Shown here: piece by piece, positions 42,195 through 50,829 of the stretch
Position numbering within the stretch: the first letter of the stretch is position 1
Layout: every line of letters starts with the position of its first letter
Assembly: GCA_017430325.1 (NCBI GenBank)
Contig: JAFRNE010000023.1
Location: forward strand, 1 to 53,629
DNA: 53,629 bases
From: Eubacterium sp.
Lineage (GTDB): Bacteria; Bacillota; Clostridia; Lachnospirales; Lachnospiraceae
Reading direction: 5' to 3'
Program-made: the position numbers and the translations under genes
Notes under the pieces: model-generated
The model's input: the letters and a program-made list of their open reading frames with translations, nothing else
The model's database searches: none
What the model was told of the DNA's origin: nothing

Positions 42195-44633
42195 CTATTT
42201 CTTCTTTACTGCCGTGTCAACCTTTTTTACCTCATTATGATGTTCGTTTGCGGCAGGTGCCTCGGCTCCCTTCTGATGAAGTATGTTCGGATCCTTGCGG
42301 ACCATCTTAGTCCATCTGGTCACGCAGTTCTTCGGATCCTTTACGGCAAGCTCTCTGAAATTATCATTGAAGATAAGCTCATCAACCTTTTCATGGAAGG
42401 TCTTCACGAACTTGTCCTTTTCAAATATTTTTTCTACCGTGGCAAAGCTTGTGCTCTGCGGACCTGTTCCTGCTCCCCTGAGCATATTGTTAAACTCTTT
42501 GTATACATATTTCTTAGCAAGCGTAGGAACATTACTGAATATACTGCCTACGCCCATTTCAAAGTTTTCACCGGCAGAGATTGTCTTCATAGCAGCATCA
42601 AGCTGCTTTCTCATATCCATCTTCTGATTTGATAAGCCCTCAAGATGGTCAGCTACAGCTTCCGGAGCATTGATAGAATTATCGTCCAAATTCTTTAGGC
42701 CCATTCTCGGACTATCCACTCTAAGCTTGGTTTCTGCCTTAAATCTGTCCCACTGTTTTTTAAGCTCCATTCTTCTGTCCACATCATCCGGAGCAAAATA
42801 TCTTGTATCATAGAAAACATCCAGTCCGACTGCAAGATCCTTTATTCTTTCAATCTCATAGCCAATACCATCTTTCAGATCCTTGCTGACACCAAGTCTT
42901 GCCCTTCCCGGATCATAGTGTGCCTTAAAGGCACCTCTGATGCCGGTATGTCCTTTATAATAAGCCTTTGCAGCCTTCTCAAGCTCCTTCATGTGATCCA
43001 TCAGCTTATTAGGAGAAACATTTGCTTTACCGTTCAGATCGGTTGCGTCGAGGCACTTGTTAAGAGCCGTGAGCATGGCTGTATAAGAAGGAGATCCATT
43101 AAGGCCCGTTTCCTTAAGAGTTTCCTTAAACGCATTAAGCTTCTTAAATGTAGAGTTTATGCCCTTAAAAAATGCAAGCTTTCTCTCTCTTCCAATATTA
43201 TCGTTTACGACAGTCACCGTTGTCTTTTTGATCTTAAGCTGTTTATCAATAAGGTACTGGTCAATCGTGATAGCTTTATCACCCTTAGCCGCCTCCTTAA
43301 AGATCATAGCTTTGTAGTAGGTATCCTTATCAGCCTGTGTCTTAAGGCCCTTAACCTTATCTCCCCATAACTCTTCCGGAGTCTTTCCACCTATCTTTAT
43401 ATTATTGATTGGCTTTTCTATTTTTAACATGTCCCATAAGGTCTGATTATTCGCCCCTTCAAGAACCGCCTCTATAGAAGAATGAAAAGCTTTCCTTATA
43501 TTTTTCGAATTCTCGGAAGCTACGATTCTAACAAGCTCAGCCGGATTATCTTCAGCAGCATATACCTCTTCCAATCCGATATTTTCCTGCAGCGGATATC
43601 TGGTCATGTCATTGATAAAGGTACCTATCGTAGCATCCTGAAAAGTTCCATTATAACTCATCCTGGCCTTATCCTGAAAACCGGCGAGCTGTTTCTTGTG
43701 CTGCTTGGTCTGTTCAGGAGTAGGTCCATTGACAAAATAATTGTATGCATCTTTCGTTTCAATTTTTATTGGTGAAGTAGTATTCTGCATCGTTATTATA
43801 CTATATAACGATCTTGCACTGGCTTCTTCAGTTACCTGCTTGATACTCTTTCCTCTGATTTCCGGTCCGATCTCCAGCACAAACTGAATTCTCTGCTGAG
43901 CACTGGTTTTTATAAGCTTATCAAGATCGGATCCGTTAAGATTCAGAGTTTCCGGCATATAAGCATTCAGCATTCCCTTCATGATATACTGAGATCCTTC
44001 AACCAGATTCCTTTTCTTATTGAGCTGATCTGCACCACCGGCCTTCTTTTCAGCATATATCTTCCTTCCGGCGCCCATCATTCTGTCAAGCTCTTGCGAA
44101 TAATCGATCTCGAGGGTGATAACTCTGCTCAGCTCATATGAATGCTTACGTACCTCTTCCGGATCACTATAATCAATATCCGGAAATACATATTCATTGT
44201 ATTTTTCAGCAGCAGCAAAATAGATGTCAGCCCATTCGCCAACATTTTTCTCCTGGTCTTCCTTAGATACATCTTCTACAGGATGCTCATCAACAAACTT
44301 ATTAAACTCTGCAAGGGCTTCATCAAAACCCTCTACTCCCGGTACAAAGTTGATCGCATCCTTTACGCTCATATTTTTCTTAGCCATAAGATAAAAGCAG
44401 AAAACCGAAGCCTCTCTGGTCGTTGCTGATTCATGGATTCCGGCTTTCTTATAGGCTGCTCTTCTTATCTTGCCCGGATTCATTTTATCAAGCACCGAAT
44501 CATACTTCGCCTTCTCCGCTGCATTCATATAGGTATAACCCATATTCTTCCTTACGGCATCTCTTGCATTCAGATCATTACTCTGATATTTACAAGCCTT
44601 CTTCAGTTCATCAACATTTTTAAATCCTGGCAT
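42195..44633 (-). CDS. Large helical protein of unknown function (812 aa)
   Basis: Start ATG 44633 is chosen for its GGAGGACAAAT site; the frame continues upstream to 44735 without a site. No signal peptide, membrane helix or known domain. It is Lys/Asp/Glu-rich and predicted to be mostly helical, with segments such as NDLNARDAVRKNMGYTYMNAAEKAKYD and a C-terminal tail KKVDTAVKKK. It is followed by pyrB 154 bp away and has no related neighbour. A clade-specific cytoplasmic or secreted (non-classical) protein is possible. Confidence 0.65.
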   Translation of the reverse strand: MPGFKNVDELKKACKYQSNDLNARDAVRKNMGYTYMNAAEKAKYDSVLDKMNPGKIRRAAYKKAGIHESATTREASVFCFYLMAKKNMSVKDAINFVPGVEGFDEALAEFNKFVDEHPVEDVSKEDQEKNVGEWADIYFAAAEKYNEYVFPDIDYSDPEEVRKHSYELSRVITLEIDYSQELDRMMGAGRKIYAEKKAGGADQLNKKRNLVEGSQYIMKGMLNAYMPETLNLNGSDLDKLIKTSAQQRIQFVLEIGPEIRGKSIKQVTEEASARSLYSIITMQNTTSPIKIETKDAYNYFVNGPTPEQTKQHKKQLAGFQDKARMSYNGTFQDATIGTFINDMTRYPLQENIGLEEVYAAEDNPAELVRIVASENSKNIRKAFHSSIEAVLEGANNQTLWDMLKIEKPINNIKIGGKTPEELWGDKVKGLKTQADKDTYYKAMIFKEAAKGDKAITIDQYLIDKQLKIKKTTVTVVNDNIGRERKLAFFKGINSTFKKLNAFKETLKETGLNGSPSYTAMLTALNKCLDATDLNGKANVSPNKLMDHMKELEKAAKAYYKGHTGIRGAFKAHYDPGRARLGVSKDLKDGIGYEIERIKDLAVGLDVFYDTRYFAPDDVDRRMELKKQWDRFKAETKLRVDSPRMGLKNLDDNSINAPEAVADHLEGLSNQKMDMRKQLDAAMKTISAGENFEMGVGSIFSNVPTLAKKYVYKEFNNMLRGAGTGPQSTSFATVEKIFEKDKFVKTFHEKVDELIFNDNFRELAVKDPKNCVTRWTKMVRKDPNILHQKGAEAPAANEHHNEVKKVDTAVKKK

Positions 44634-44711
44634 ATATTTGTCCTCCTGTAATACCGGTTTTATATCATCTTTCTGTATATTATCATCAAAACAGTAACAA
44701 AAGCGCAACAA

Positions 44712-44762
44712 AGCAAAAAATAACAAGCCATGCACATCAAGAACAAAACATGGCTTGTTAAA
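44712..44762 (-). terminator. Terminator of the SNF symporter gene (two-way stem)
   Basis: TAACAAGCCATG (44721-44732) and CATGGCTTGTTA (44749-44760), a perfect 12-bp stem; minus strand continues with TTTTTTG. Confidence 0.85.
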
Positions 44763-44779
44763 AAGAGATTTTTTTATTT

Positions 44780-46180
44780 CTAACCCTTCAGTTTTATGAC
44801 TCCAAGTGATACGAGAAGAATGAGTGTCAGAAGGATCGGCGCGATAACTGTGATCATCACCTTGTAGAGACCCTTTCTTCCGAATCTTTCTCCGTTTATT
44901 GTTGCTTCTTCGATTACTGTCTTAGGCTTTGCAACCCATCCGATCAGGATACAGGTACCGATCGCAACTATAGGCATGAAGATATTATTTGCAAGATAAT
45001 CAAATACATCAAGCAGCTGCTGACCCTTGCTTCCGTTTGGAAGGTCGACCTCCATATAGAAGATTGACTTCGAATAGTAACCAAGGCAGATGACAGCACC
45101 GATAACCGCTGCGATGAGGCCTTCTGAGAAAACAGCCTTCTTTCTGCTGATGTTAAACTTATCGATGGCACCTGAAACTACAGCCTCAAGAACCGAAACC
45201 GAACTTGTAAGAGCTGCGAAAAGAACCATGATGAAGAAAAGTGCTCCAAGGATCTGTCCGAAGCCGCCCATTGACTCGAATACCTTAGGAATAACTATGA
45301 ATACAAGGCCTGCACCACCGGTCATGCCTTCCTTGCCCATAAATACATAAACGGCAGGGATGATCATAACGCCCGCAAGGAAAGCTACGATCGTATCAAA
45401 TATCTCAATATGATTTACTGACTTAACAAGGTTATCATCCTTCTTATAGTAAGAACCGTAGGTAACCATGATACCCATAGCAACGCTTATACTATAGAAG
45501 AGCTGCGTCATGGCATCCATTACAACTCTGAAATAATCGCCGAAGGTATAACCATCAACATTTGGAACTATGTAGTATTTCAGACCTTCAAGACCTGTAA
45601 CGCCTGTATCCTTATTCTTAAGTGTAAGAGAAAAGATTGCGATTCCTATAACGATGAGAAGCAGTGCCGGCATAAGCACTCTTGAAAGTGACTCTATTCC
45701 CTTATTTACGCCTCTGAATACGAAGAAGCAGGTTACAAAAAGGAAGATAAGGTCAAATATGATAGTCCACATCGGATCACCGAGAAAGTCTACAAAGAAG
45801 CTTCCGTCTGCCGCTTTCTTTCCCTGTCCGGTGATAAATACAACTGCGTATTTCAGAACCCATCCACCTACTATACAGTAATATGGAAGGATAAGGAACG
45901 GAACGACAGCTGAGATAACGCCTATCCAGCCGAACTTCTTATTGATCTTTCCGTACGCAGTAAGCGAACTCTGATTGGTCTTACGTCCGATAGAAACCTC
46001 TGTGATAAGAAGTGTGAAACCAAAGGATATAGCCAGGATCAGATAAACCAACAGGAAGAAACCACCGCCGTTTTTAGCAGCCAGCGCAGGGAAGCGCCAG
46101 ATATTTCCGAGCCCTACGGCACTTCCTGCTGCCGCAAGCACGAATCCAAGTGAACCCGAGAATTTGTTACGTTTTTCCAT
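44780..46180 (-). CDS. Sodium:neurotransmitter symporter family (SNF) transporter
   Basis: 466 residues with about 11-12 membrane helices. The family start SGSLGFVLAAAGSAVGLGNIWRFPALAAKNGGGFFLLVY is typical of LeuT/SNF transporters, with the substrate/Na site in the unwound first helix. Imports an amino acid with sodium. It lies next to the carbamoyltransferase gene, so the substrate may relate to ornithine/arginine; this is inference. Confidence 0.93.
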   Translation of the reverse strand: MEKRNKFSGSLGFVLAAAGSAVGLGNIWRFPALAAKNGGGFFLLVYLILAISFGFTLLITEVSIGRKTNQSSLTAYGKINKKFGWIGVISAVVPFLILPYYCIVGGWVLKYAVVFITGQGKKAADGSFFVDFLGDPMWTIIFDLIFLFVTCFFVFRGVNKGIESLSRVLMPALLLIVIGIAIFSLTLKNKDTGVTGLEGLKYYIVPNVDGYTFGDYFRVVMDAMTQLFYSISVAMGIMVTYGSYYKKDDNLVKSVNHIEIFDTIVAFLAGVMIIPAVYVFMGKEGMTGGAGLVFIVIPKVFESMGGFGQILGALFFIMVLFAALTSSVSVLEAVVSGAIDKFNISRKKAVFSEGLIAAVIGAVICLGYYSKSIFYMEVDLPNGSKGQQLLDVFDYLANNIFMPIVAIGTCILIGWVAKPKTVIEEATINGERFGRKGLYKVMITVIAPILLTLILLVSLGVIKLKG

Positions 46181-46242
46181 ACCAAGAACTCCTATATATT
46201 ATTCTTTTTAGCTGCCCCCACTTGCAGCCATTTAATAAATAA

Positions 46243-46263
46243 GCCTGCATATAACATGCAGGC
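46243..46263 (-). terminator. Terminator of the carbamoyltransferase gene
   Basis: GCCTGCAT / ATGCAGGC stem with a short loop, then TTATTT on the minus strand. Confidence 0.6.
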
Positions 46264-46351
46264 TACACTTTATTCAATATACAATTATTCAAACGAAAAA
46301 ACAACCGGAAAAAGCGCTTATTCGCTATACAAAACCTTAAATTTGTATAAT

Positions 46352-47284
46352 TTATGAGTTGATCAGTGTGTACATAACTGCCTTCTCAGCGTGACGACGG
46401 TTCTCAGCCTGATCAAGGATGTGCTCAAGATTCTTCTTCTCAACGCTCTCTGAGATCTCAAAGCCAACATGCATAGGCATATCATGGAATACGATCGCCT
46501 TGCTGTCCTTTGTGAACTCATCATTTATCTGATAAGGCATCATCTTGGCAAGAGTCTCTTCCTTCTTATCCTTGTATGCAGGATTGTTGAAGAACTCCAT
46601 ATCAACCCAGGTATCTGTGTAAAGTACATCCATGATGTCGGCGTATTTCTTAGCCTCTTCCATAGACATTGTCGGGTCAAGCTCAACATAGTGACCTGTT
46701 TCCTTAGCTGCCTCGTAGAATTCATCGCCGCAGGCTGTATCATTAACAAGCGGTGTAAGTCCGTAAAGAGTGCCCTGCTTCATCTTTGAGAAGAACTCAA
46801 CAAGTGAGTTAAATACGTTATTCTTTGCACCAATATACATAAGCTTGATATCAAGTGTTCCGAACTTCTCGATAACTGTAAGCATGTCAGCAAGGATCTG
46901 GCATGGATGATATGAATTGTCGCAGCCGTTGATGAAAGGAACTGTTACATTCTCGCCGAACATCTCAACTGTCTCATTTCTCTTGAGGCGCGCTACAATG
47001 ATATCAACATTTCTGCAGACATATTTGATCTCTGAAACCGGCTCGCCGAGAACAAAGTTTGAATCCTCCCAGAGCTGGTTGAAATAATGTCCGCCAAGCT
47101 CAGTGATTCCTGTTGCAAAGGACAGGAAGGTTCTTGTAGAAGTCTTCTCAAAAAGAGAATAAAGCTTCTTACCCTGAAGTGCGTGCGAATACTTCGCAGG
47201 ATCCTTCTTCATATCAAGAGCAAGATTCAGTATGTTCTGAAGCTCCTCAGCTGTGAAATTCTTGAAATTCAGCATGTTTTTCAT
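46352..47284 (-). CDS. Ornithine/aspartate carbamoyltransferase-family enzyme with non-standard motifs
   Basis: 310 residues from ATG 47284 (GAGGG upstream). The carbamoyl phosphate loop is STRTF (49-53) instead of STRTR, HPCQ (126-129) is normal, and the ornithine motif HCLP is replaced by HDMPMHVGFE (267-276). These changes are shared by a clostridial subgroup often named ornithine carbamoyltransferase, but the real acceptor is uncertain: it might be ornithine, putrescine or another amine/acid. An SNF symporter follows downstream. Confidence 0.8.
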   Translation of the reverse strand: MKNMLNFKNFTAEELQNILNLALDMKKDPAKYSHALQGKKLYSLFEKTSTRTFLSFATGITELGGHYFNQLWEDSNFVLGEPVSEIKYVCRNVDIIVARLKRNETVEMFGENVTVPFINGCDNSYHPCQILADMLTVIEKFGTLDIKLMYIGAKNNVFNSLVEFFSKMKQGTLYGLTPLVNDTACGDEFYEAAKETGHYVELDPTMSMEEAKKYADIMDVLYTDTWVDMEFFNNPAYKDKKEETLAKMMPYQINDEFTKDSKAIVFHDMPMHVGFEISESVEKKNLEHILDQAENRRHAEKAVMYTLINS

Positions 47285-47362
47285 ATCATTTTCCCTCATA
47301 TCAGTTCTAAACTAATCACCGCATCTATAACATAAAACTCTTTCTGCAGTTTTTCCTCAAAC

Positions 47363-47405
47363 AACAAATACCAATGAAATTAATAAAATTCACTGGTATT
47401 TGTAT
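47363..47405 (-). promoter_or_regulatory. Hairpin in the leader of the carbamoyltransferase gene
   Basis: ACAAATACCA-TGAA / TTCA-TGGTATTTGT forms a long stem about 80-120 bp before the start. It may be an attenuator, but no clear antiterminator is visible. Confidence 0.4.
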
Positions 47406-47459
47406 ATATTCGCATTTTTTTTGAAAATATGCAAGTATTATTTTACGTCTTTTCGATAT

Positions 47460-47525
47460 TTTTTCATGTTTTTATGTATATTATATGTATATTATGCATA
47501 TTTCATGCAAAAATATACATTTTTA
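47460..47525 (-). promoter_or_regulatory. AT-rich, possible ArgR-type sites before the carbamoyltransferase gene
   Basis: Repeated TGTATATTA / TATGCATATTTCATGCA elements resemble AT-rich arginine-repressor boxes in symmetry, but the match is loose. Confidence 0.3.
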
Positions 47526-47573
47526 CTCCTGACACTCAGCTCCGGCATGAAAAATACTGTTAAAAAGCTCAGA

Positions 47574-48764
47574 CTATGCAAGATATCCTGCAAGCTTCTC
47601 AGCCATGTCTGTCTTCTCCCAAGGAAGATCAATGTCTGTTCTTCCGAAATGTCCGTAAGCTGCTGTCTGCTTGTAGATAGGACGTCTAAGGTCGAGCATC
47701 TTGATGATTCCGGCCGGACGAAGGTCGAAGTTCTCTCTTACTATCTCAACGATCCTGTTGTCTGTAAGCTTTCCTGTTCCGAAGGTATCAACGAAGATAG
47801 ATGTAGGTCTTGCAACACCGATAGCGTATGAAAGCTGAACCTCACACTTATCAGCAAGTCCTGCTGCTACGATATTCTTAGCAACGTAACGAGCTGCGTA
47901 AGCTGCCGAACGGTCAACCTTTGTTGGATCCTTTCCTGAGAAAGCTCCGCCGCCGTGACGAGCATATCCGCCGTAGGTATCTACGATTATCTTACGTCCT
48001 GTAAGTCCTGAGTCACCCTGTGGACCACCGATAACGAAACGGCCTGTAGGGTTGATAAAGAACTTTGTATTTTCGTCGATCATCTCTGCAGGGATGACAA
48101 CGTCAAATATGTATTTCTTAACATCCTCATGGATCTGCTCCTGAGTAACCGTCTCACTGTGCTGTGTCGAAAGAACAACTGCATCAAGTCTTGCAGGCTT
48201 GCCATTCTCATCATACTCAACAGTTACCTGAGTCTTGCCGTCAGGTCTGAGATAAGGAAGAGTTCCGTTCTTACGAACCTCTGTAAGTCTTCTTGCAAGC
48301 TTATGTGCAAGTGAGATCGGATAAGGCATAAGCTCAGGTGTCTCATTTACAGCATAGCCGTACATCATACCCTGATCTCCTGCACCGATAGCTTCGATCT
48401 CTTCATCGCTCATCTGGTTTTCCTTTGCCTCGAGGGCCTTGTTAACGCCCATAGCGATATCTGCTGACTGATCATCGATCGCAACCAGAACACCACAGGT
48501 ATCGCAGTCGAAACCGTATTTTGCTCTGTCATAACCTATCTCTCTGATCGTATCACGAACTGTCTTCTGAATATCAACATAAGCATTTGTTGTGATTTCG
48601 CCCATTACAAGTACAAGTCCGGTTGTAGCAATGGTCTCGCAGGCAACTCGGCTGTTTGGATCCTGACGTATCATCTCGTCAAGGATTGCGTCGGATATCT
48701 GATCGCAGATCTTATCCGGATGTCCTTCCGTAACTGACTCGGAAGTAAAAAGTCTTCTTTCCAT
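47574..48764 (-). CDS. metK: S-adenosylmethionine synthase
   Basis: 396 residues from ATG 48764; an in-frame upstream extension to 48989 lies in the riboswitch and is rejected. Motifs [26 protein letters not shown] and [16 protein letters not shown] are complete. Makes SAM from methionine and ATP. Controlled by the SAM-I riboswitch just upstream. Confidence 0.97.
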   Translation of the reverse strand: MERRLFTSESVTEGHPDKICDQISDAILDEMIRQDPNSRVACETIATTGLVLVMGEITTNAYVDIQKTVRDTIREIGYDRAKYGFDCDTCGVLVAIDDQSADIAMGVNKALEAKENQMSDEEIEAIGAGDQGMMYGYAVNETPELMPYPISLAHKLARRLTEVRKNGTLPYLRPDGKTQVTVEYDENGKPARLDAVVLSTQHSETVTQEQIHEDVKKYIFDVVIPAEMIDENTKFFINPTGRFVIGGPQGDSGLTGRKIIVDTYGGYARHGGGAFSGKDPTKVDRSAAYAARYVAKNIVAAGLADKCEVQLSYAIGVARPTSIFVDTFGTGKLTDNRIVEIVRENFDLRPAGIIKMLDLRRPIYKQTAAYGHFGRTDIDLPWEKTDMAEKLAGYLA

Positions 48765-48841
48765 TCTGTCTCTCCTTCTTTCTTTGGGTTTGCACAAATT
48801 CATAACTCGAACTTCGCATGTGCATGACTCGCTCAGTACAT

Positions 48842-48872
48842 AAAAAACCCGGTTGTGCGAGCACAACCGGAT
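48842..48872 (-). terminator. Riboswitch terminator before metK
   Basis: CCGGTTGTGC / GCACAACCGG around two bases, followed on the minus strand by GGGTTTTTTAT. It lies between the SAM-I aptamer and metK and is the OFF structure when SAM binds. Confidence 0.92.
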
Positions 48873-48894
48873 TTGATAATTCATTATACAAACC

Positions 48895-49001
48895 CTCTTA
48901 TTGCTCACAAATACTTTGTGCTCAGGATGGCACCTTCGTTCCGAAGAACTGGGTTGCCGTGGCTTCAACGTTCCCTGTAACTCCACCACTCTGAATAAGA
49001 G
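48895..49001 (-). promoter_or_regulatory. SAM-I riboswitch (S box)
   Basis: On the minus strand the aptamer starts CTCTTATTCAGAGTGGTGGAG, continues GTTGAAGCCACGGCAACC and AAGGTGC..TCCTGAG, and ends TGAGCAATAAGAG. P1 is CTCTTAT/ATAAGAG. These are the S-box core blocks. High SAM should favour the downstream terminator and lower metK expression. Confidence 0.95.
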
Positions 49002-49067
49002 TTATATTTTTCAGATGCCATTAACTTACATCATATGCTTTATGTTGTCAATGGTTTATTCAGCCAT

Positions 49068-49755
49068 TCATTTTAATTTCTGAGGGTTTTTAACTTTCGT
49101 TGTCCAATCATCAAATCTTACAAACCCTGTCCGTTCCATCAAATCGCCAAAAATCTTATTTGGCATAGACCCATATACTAGAACGACTTCCGGTTCTAGT
49201 TCATCAAGCATAGCTATAAGTCCTTCTCTAAAATACCGTTTCGATTCAGCGGACTGAATCTGACCATAAGTACCTATCGAAACAATACTGTGCTTATCCA
49301 CTCCTTGAAAAGCGACTTTTTCTCCAAACACTTCATCTGTATATGTCCTTTCATCACCCCATCGAATGTTAGGGACTGTGTATATACCTTGTTTAGAAAG
49401 AAAGTATCCGACCGCTCTATTTAGATATATACCTGCGATTTGTACCAATAAAGGTGCATCAATATACAGCGAACAATCAGGAGTTATTATTCCTGGAAAT
49501 CTCTTTAAATCTCCTACATATTCTTCTGTATCCGTAAGTATTTCTCTAAAATTTATGTCGTTTTTCATAAAAGCAAACAAAGTCACTATATTCACAGCTT
49601 CTTTCTCTATTTGAAAAAGGAACCATTCCCTTTGGAATAATGATACTCTCCGGAGCATTTATATGAGGTATTTCAAATACCCCATCAAAGAAAGCATCCT
49701 CAATTAAAGAAATCCTAAAGCCCTCATCAACCAGATTGCATTTCTTTTTAGACAT
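49068..49755 (-). pseudogene. DUF4417 gene of cassette 3, split by a frameshift
   Basis: ATG 49755 with GGAGAG opens MSKKKCNLVDEGFRISLIED, reading to SDFVCFYEKRHKF-stop. From the run of five A at 49561-49565 (minus strand ATGAAAAACG) the homology continues in another frame: KNDINFREILTDTEEYVGDL, GIITPDCS, NRAVGYFLSKQGI, RWGDERT, GSMPNKIF, the same motifs as the cassette 1 protein. One extra or two missing A bases would restore the frame. So this is a recent inactivation, a phase-variable slip site or a base-call error. It is the last gene of cassette 3. Confidence 0.75.
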
Positions 49756-49756
49756 T

Positions 49757-50098
49757 CTAACTCTCCTGATGCAACATAGCTTCTGCGTACTCAATGCTAC
49801 CCATTATATTATACTTACTGTACTCTTCCGGGAACTTGTTCCTTAGATTTTTATAACACTCCACAAATTCATGACTATTTGTTTTTTCTACAACATCATC
49901 AATTACTTCGCTTATCCACGAGTATTCATCTGCTGTGCATTCGTTCATGAGAAACTGAATCGACGAAGGAATATCCTCTGTCAGGATCTCAATCTCTTGT
50001 TTCCAACAATTCTCGATCCCATAATCCCATTCATCATTACACTCCTCTGAGATTCTAATTCTTTCTTTTATTATTTCTCTGAATTTATCTATTCTCAC
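49757..50098 (-). CDS. Putative EndoU-toxin immunity protein of cassette 3
   Basis: 113 residues, acidic and helical (ISEECNDEWDYGIENCWKQEIEI, FLMNECTADEYSWISEVIDDVVE). No signal peptide. Its ATG overlaps the EndoU gene stop by 4 bp, the usual toxin-immunity layout. I do not know the family by name. The DUF4417 start follows one base after its stop. Confidence 0.7.
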   Translation of the reverse strand: MRIDKFREIIKERIRISEECNDEWDYGIENCWKQEIEILTEDIPSSIQFLMNECTADEYSWISEVIDDVVEKTNSHEFVECYKNLRNKFPEEYSKYNIMGSIEYAEAMLHQES

Positions 50099-50589
50099 GT
50101 TCTCTTACCTCTTTTCTTCTGTGTATGCGGCTGCTTAACATCAGGAAATATAGTTCCAATCTGTCCATTAGTTCTTATTACGCCGACACGCACACCTTTC
50201 CACATCCCATAAACAGCAACTCCATCTCTCACATGCCTATTCCCTTTTAAATTCGCAACATGTTCCCCTGCATGCTTAATATCTTTACTTGTCCAATGTT
50301 TCGGAAACCAAGCCTGACCATTACCTGACTGTTTCATTCTATTCTTATGATTAGGAACATTGCCAACTCTAACACCATTGGGATATGTCTTTACAACATT
50401 AAATTCAATTCCGTATTTAACAAGTTCGTTCATCCCTGATTGACCATGTCCGCCATTTTTTAGCCTGATTTTGTTACCCTTTTGTGGTTTTGTGTAATCC
50501 CCTTCATTTGAATGCACTACAGAATACTGACTGGCCACACCAGAAGCACCTTTTGTATTTAAAACTCTTCCTGTTTTAGTTGTTCCCAT
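50095..50589 (-). CDS. EndoU-type RNase toxin of cassette 3
   Basis: 164 residues from ATG 50589 (GGGAGGG upstream). The N-terminus TGRVLNTKGASGVASQYSVVH and GGHGQSGMNEL are the linker common to Firmicute polymorphic toxins. The C-terminal domain (VRVGNVPNHK, AWFPKHWTSKDIKHAGEHVANL, DGVAVYGMWKGVRVGVIRTNGQIGTIFP) matches the bacterial EndoU RNase domain; His110 (GEHV) and an upstream His (His48 or His81) with a Lys are likely catalytic. It lacks any export module. Cuts RNA if active; paired with the immunity gene downstream. Confidence 0.82.
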   Translation of the reverse strand: MGTTKTGRVLNTKGASGVASQYSVVHSNEGDYTKPQKGNKIRLKNGGHGQSGMNELVKYGIEFNVVKTYPNGVRVGNVPNHKNRMKQSGNGQAWFPKHWTSKDIKHAGEHVANLKGNRHVRDGVAVYGMWKGVRVGVIRTNGQIGTIFPDVKQPHTQKKRGKRT

Positions 50590-50647
50590 GGCATATCCCT
50601 CCCACCATATATGGTAGATAAGGATTGCCAAATATAATTATTAACAT
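50576..50647 (-). CDS. Leader peptide ORF upstream of cassette 3
   Basis: 23 codons, MLIIIFGNPYLPYMVGGICH then GNN, ATG 50647 with AAGGTG eight bases upstream. GTG-GGA-GGG in it forms the Shine-Dalgarno of the EndoU gene, and it runs past that gene's ATG in another frame. Same layout as the leaders of cassettes 1 and 2. Confidence 0.45.
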   Translation of the reverse strand: MLIIIFGNPYLPYMVGGICHGNN

Positions 50648-50710
50648 ATAAATTTCACCTTATCTTTCTGCTTCTTCAGCTAATTATTTTTTAGTTTCAT
50701 ATGATTAGTA

Positions 50711-50739
50711 TTGCTCTCGCAGAAAGATTATAGTAAAAT
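50711..50739 (+). promoter_or_regulatory. Promoter of small RNA C, with embedded inverted-repeat arm
   Basis: TTGCTC (50711-50716), 17-bp spacer, TAAAAT (50734-50739). The spacer arm CTCTC-GCA-GAAAGATTATA (50714-50732) is the reverse complement of TATAATCTTTC-CTA-GAGAG at 50764-50782, apart from the central three bases. Confidence 0.55.
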
Positions 50740-50745
50740 ATCACT

Positions 50746-50817
50746 TACCACAGAGAAAGATTATATAATCTTTCCTAGAGAGAACGTGTAGCTACTCCAA
50801 TAGTTACACGTTTTTCT
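50746..50817 (+). ncRNA. Predicted small RNA C, divergent from cassette 3
   Basis: About 72 nt. It holds the self-complementary GAAAGATTATATAATCTTTC, then GAGAGAACGTGTA, then a hairpin (50783-50812, ACGTGTA../..TTACACGT) and a T-run TTTTTC. It ends 13 bp from the stop of the convergent ImmA/IrrE gene. Block order equals small RNAs A and B. Confidence 0.55.
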
Positions 50818-50829
50818 TTATTAATACAC

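Noticed and set aside
48765..48989. N-terminal extension of metK
   Set aside because: The extension is the translated SAM-I riboswitch and terminator; the known MetK start is at 48764.
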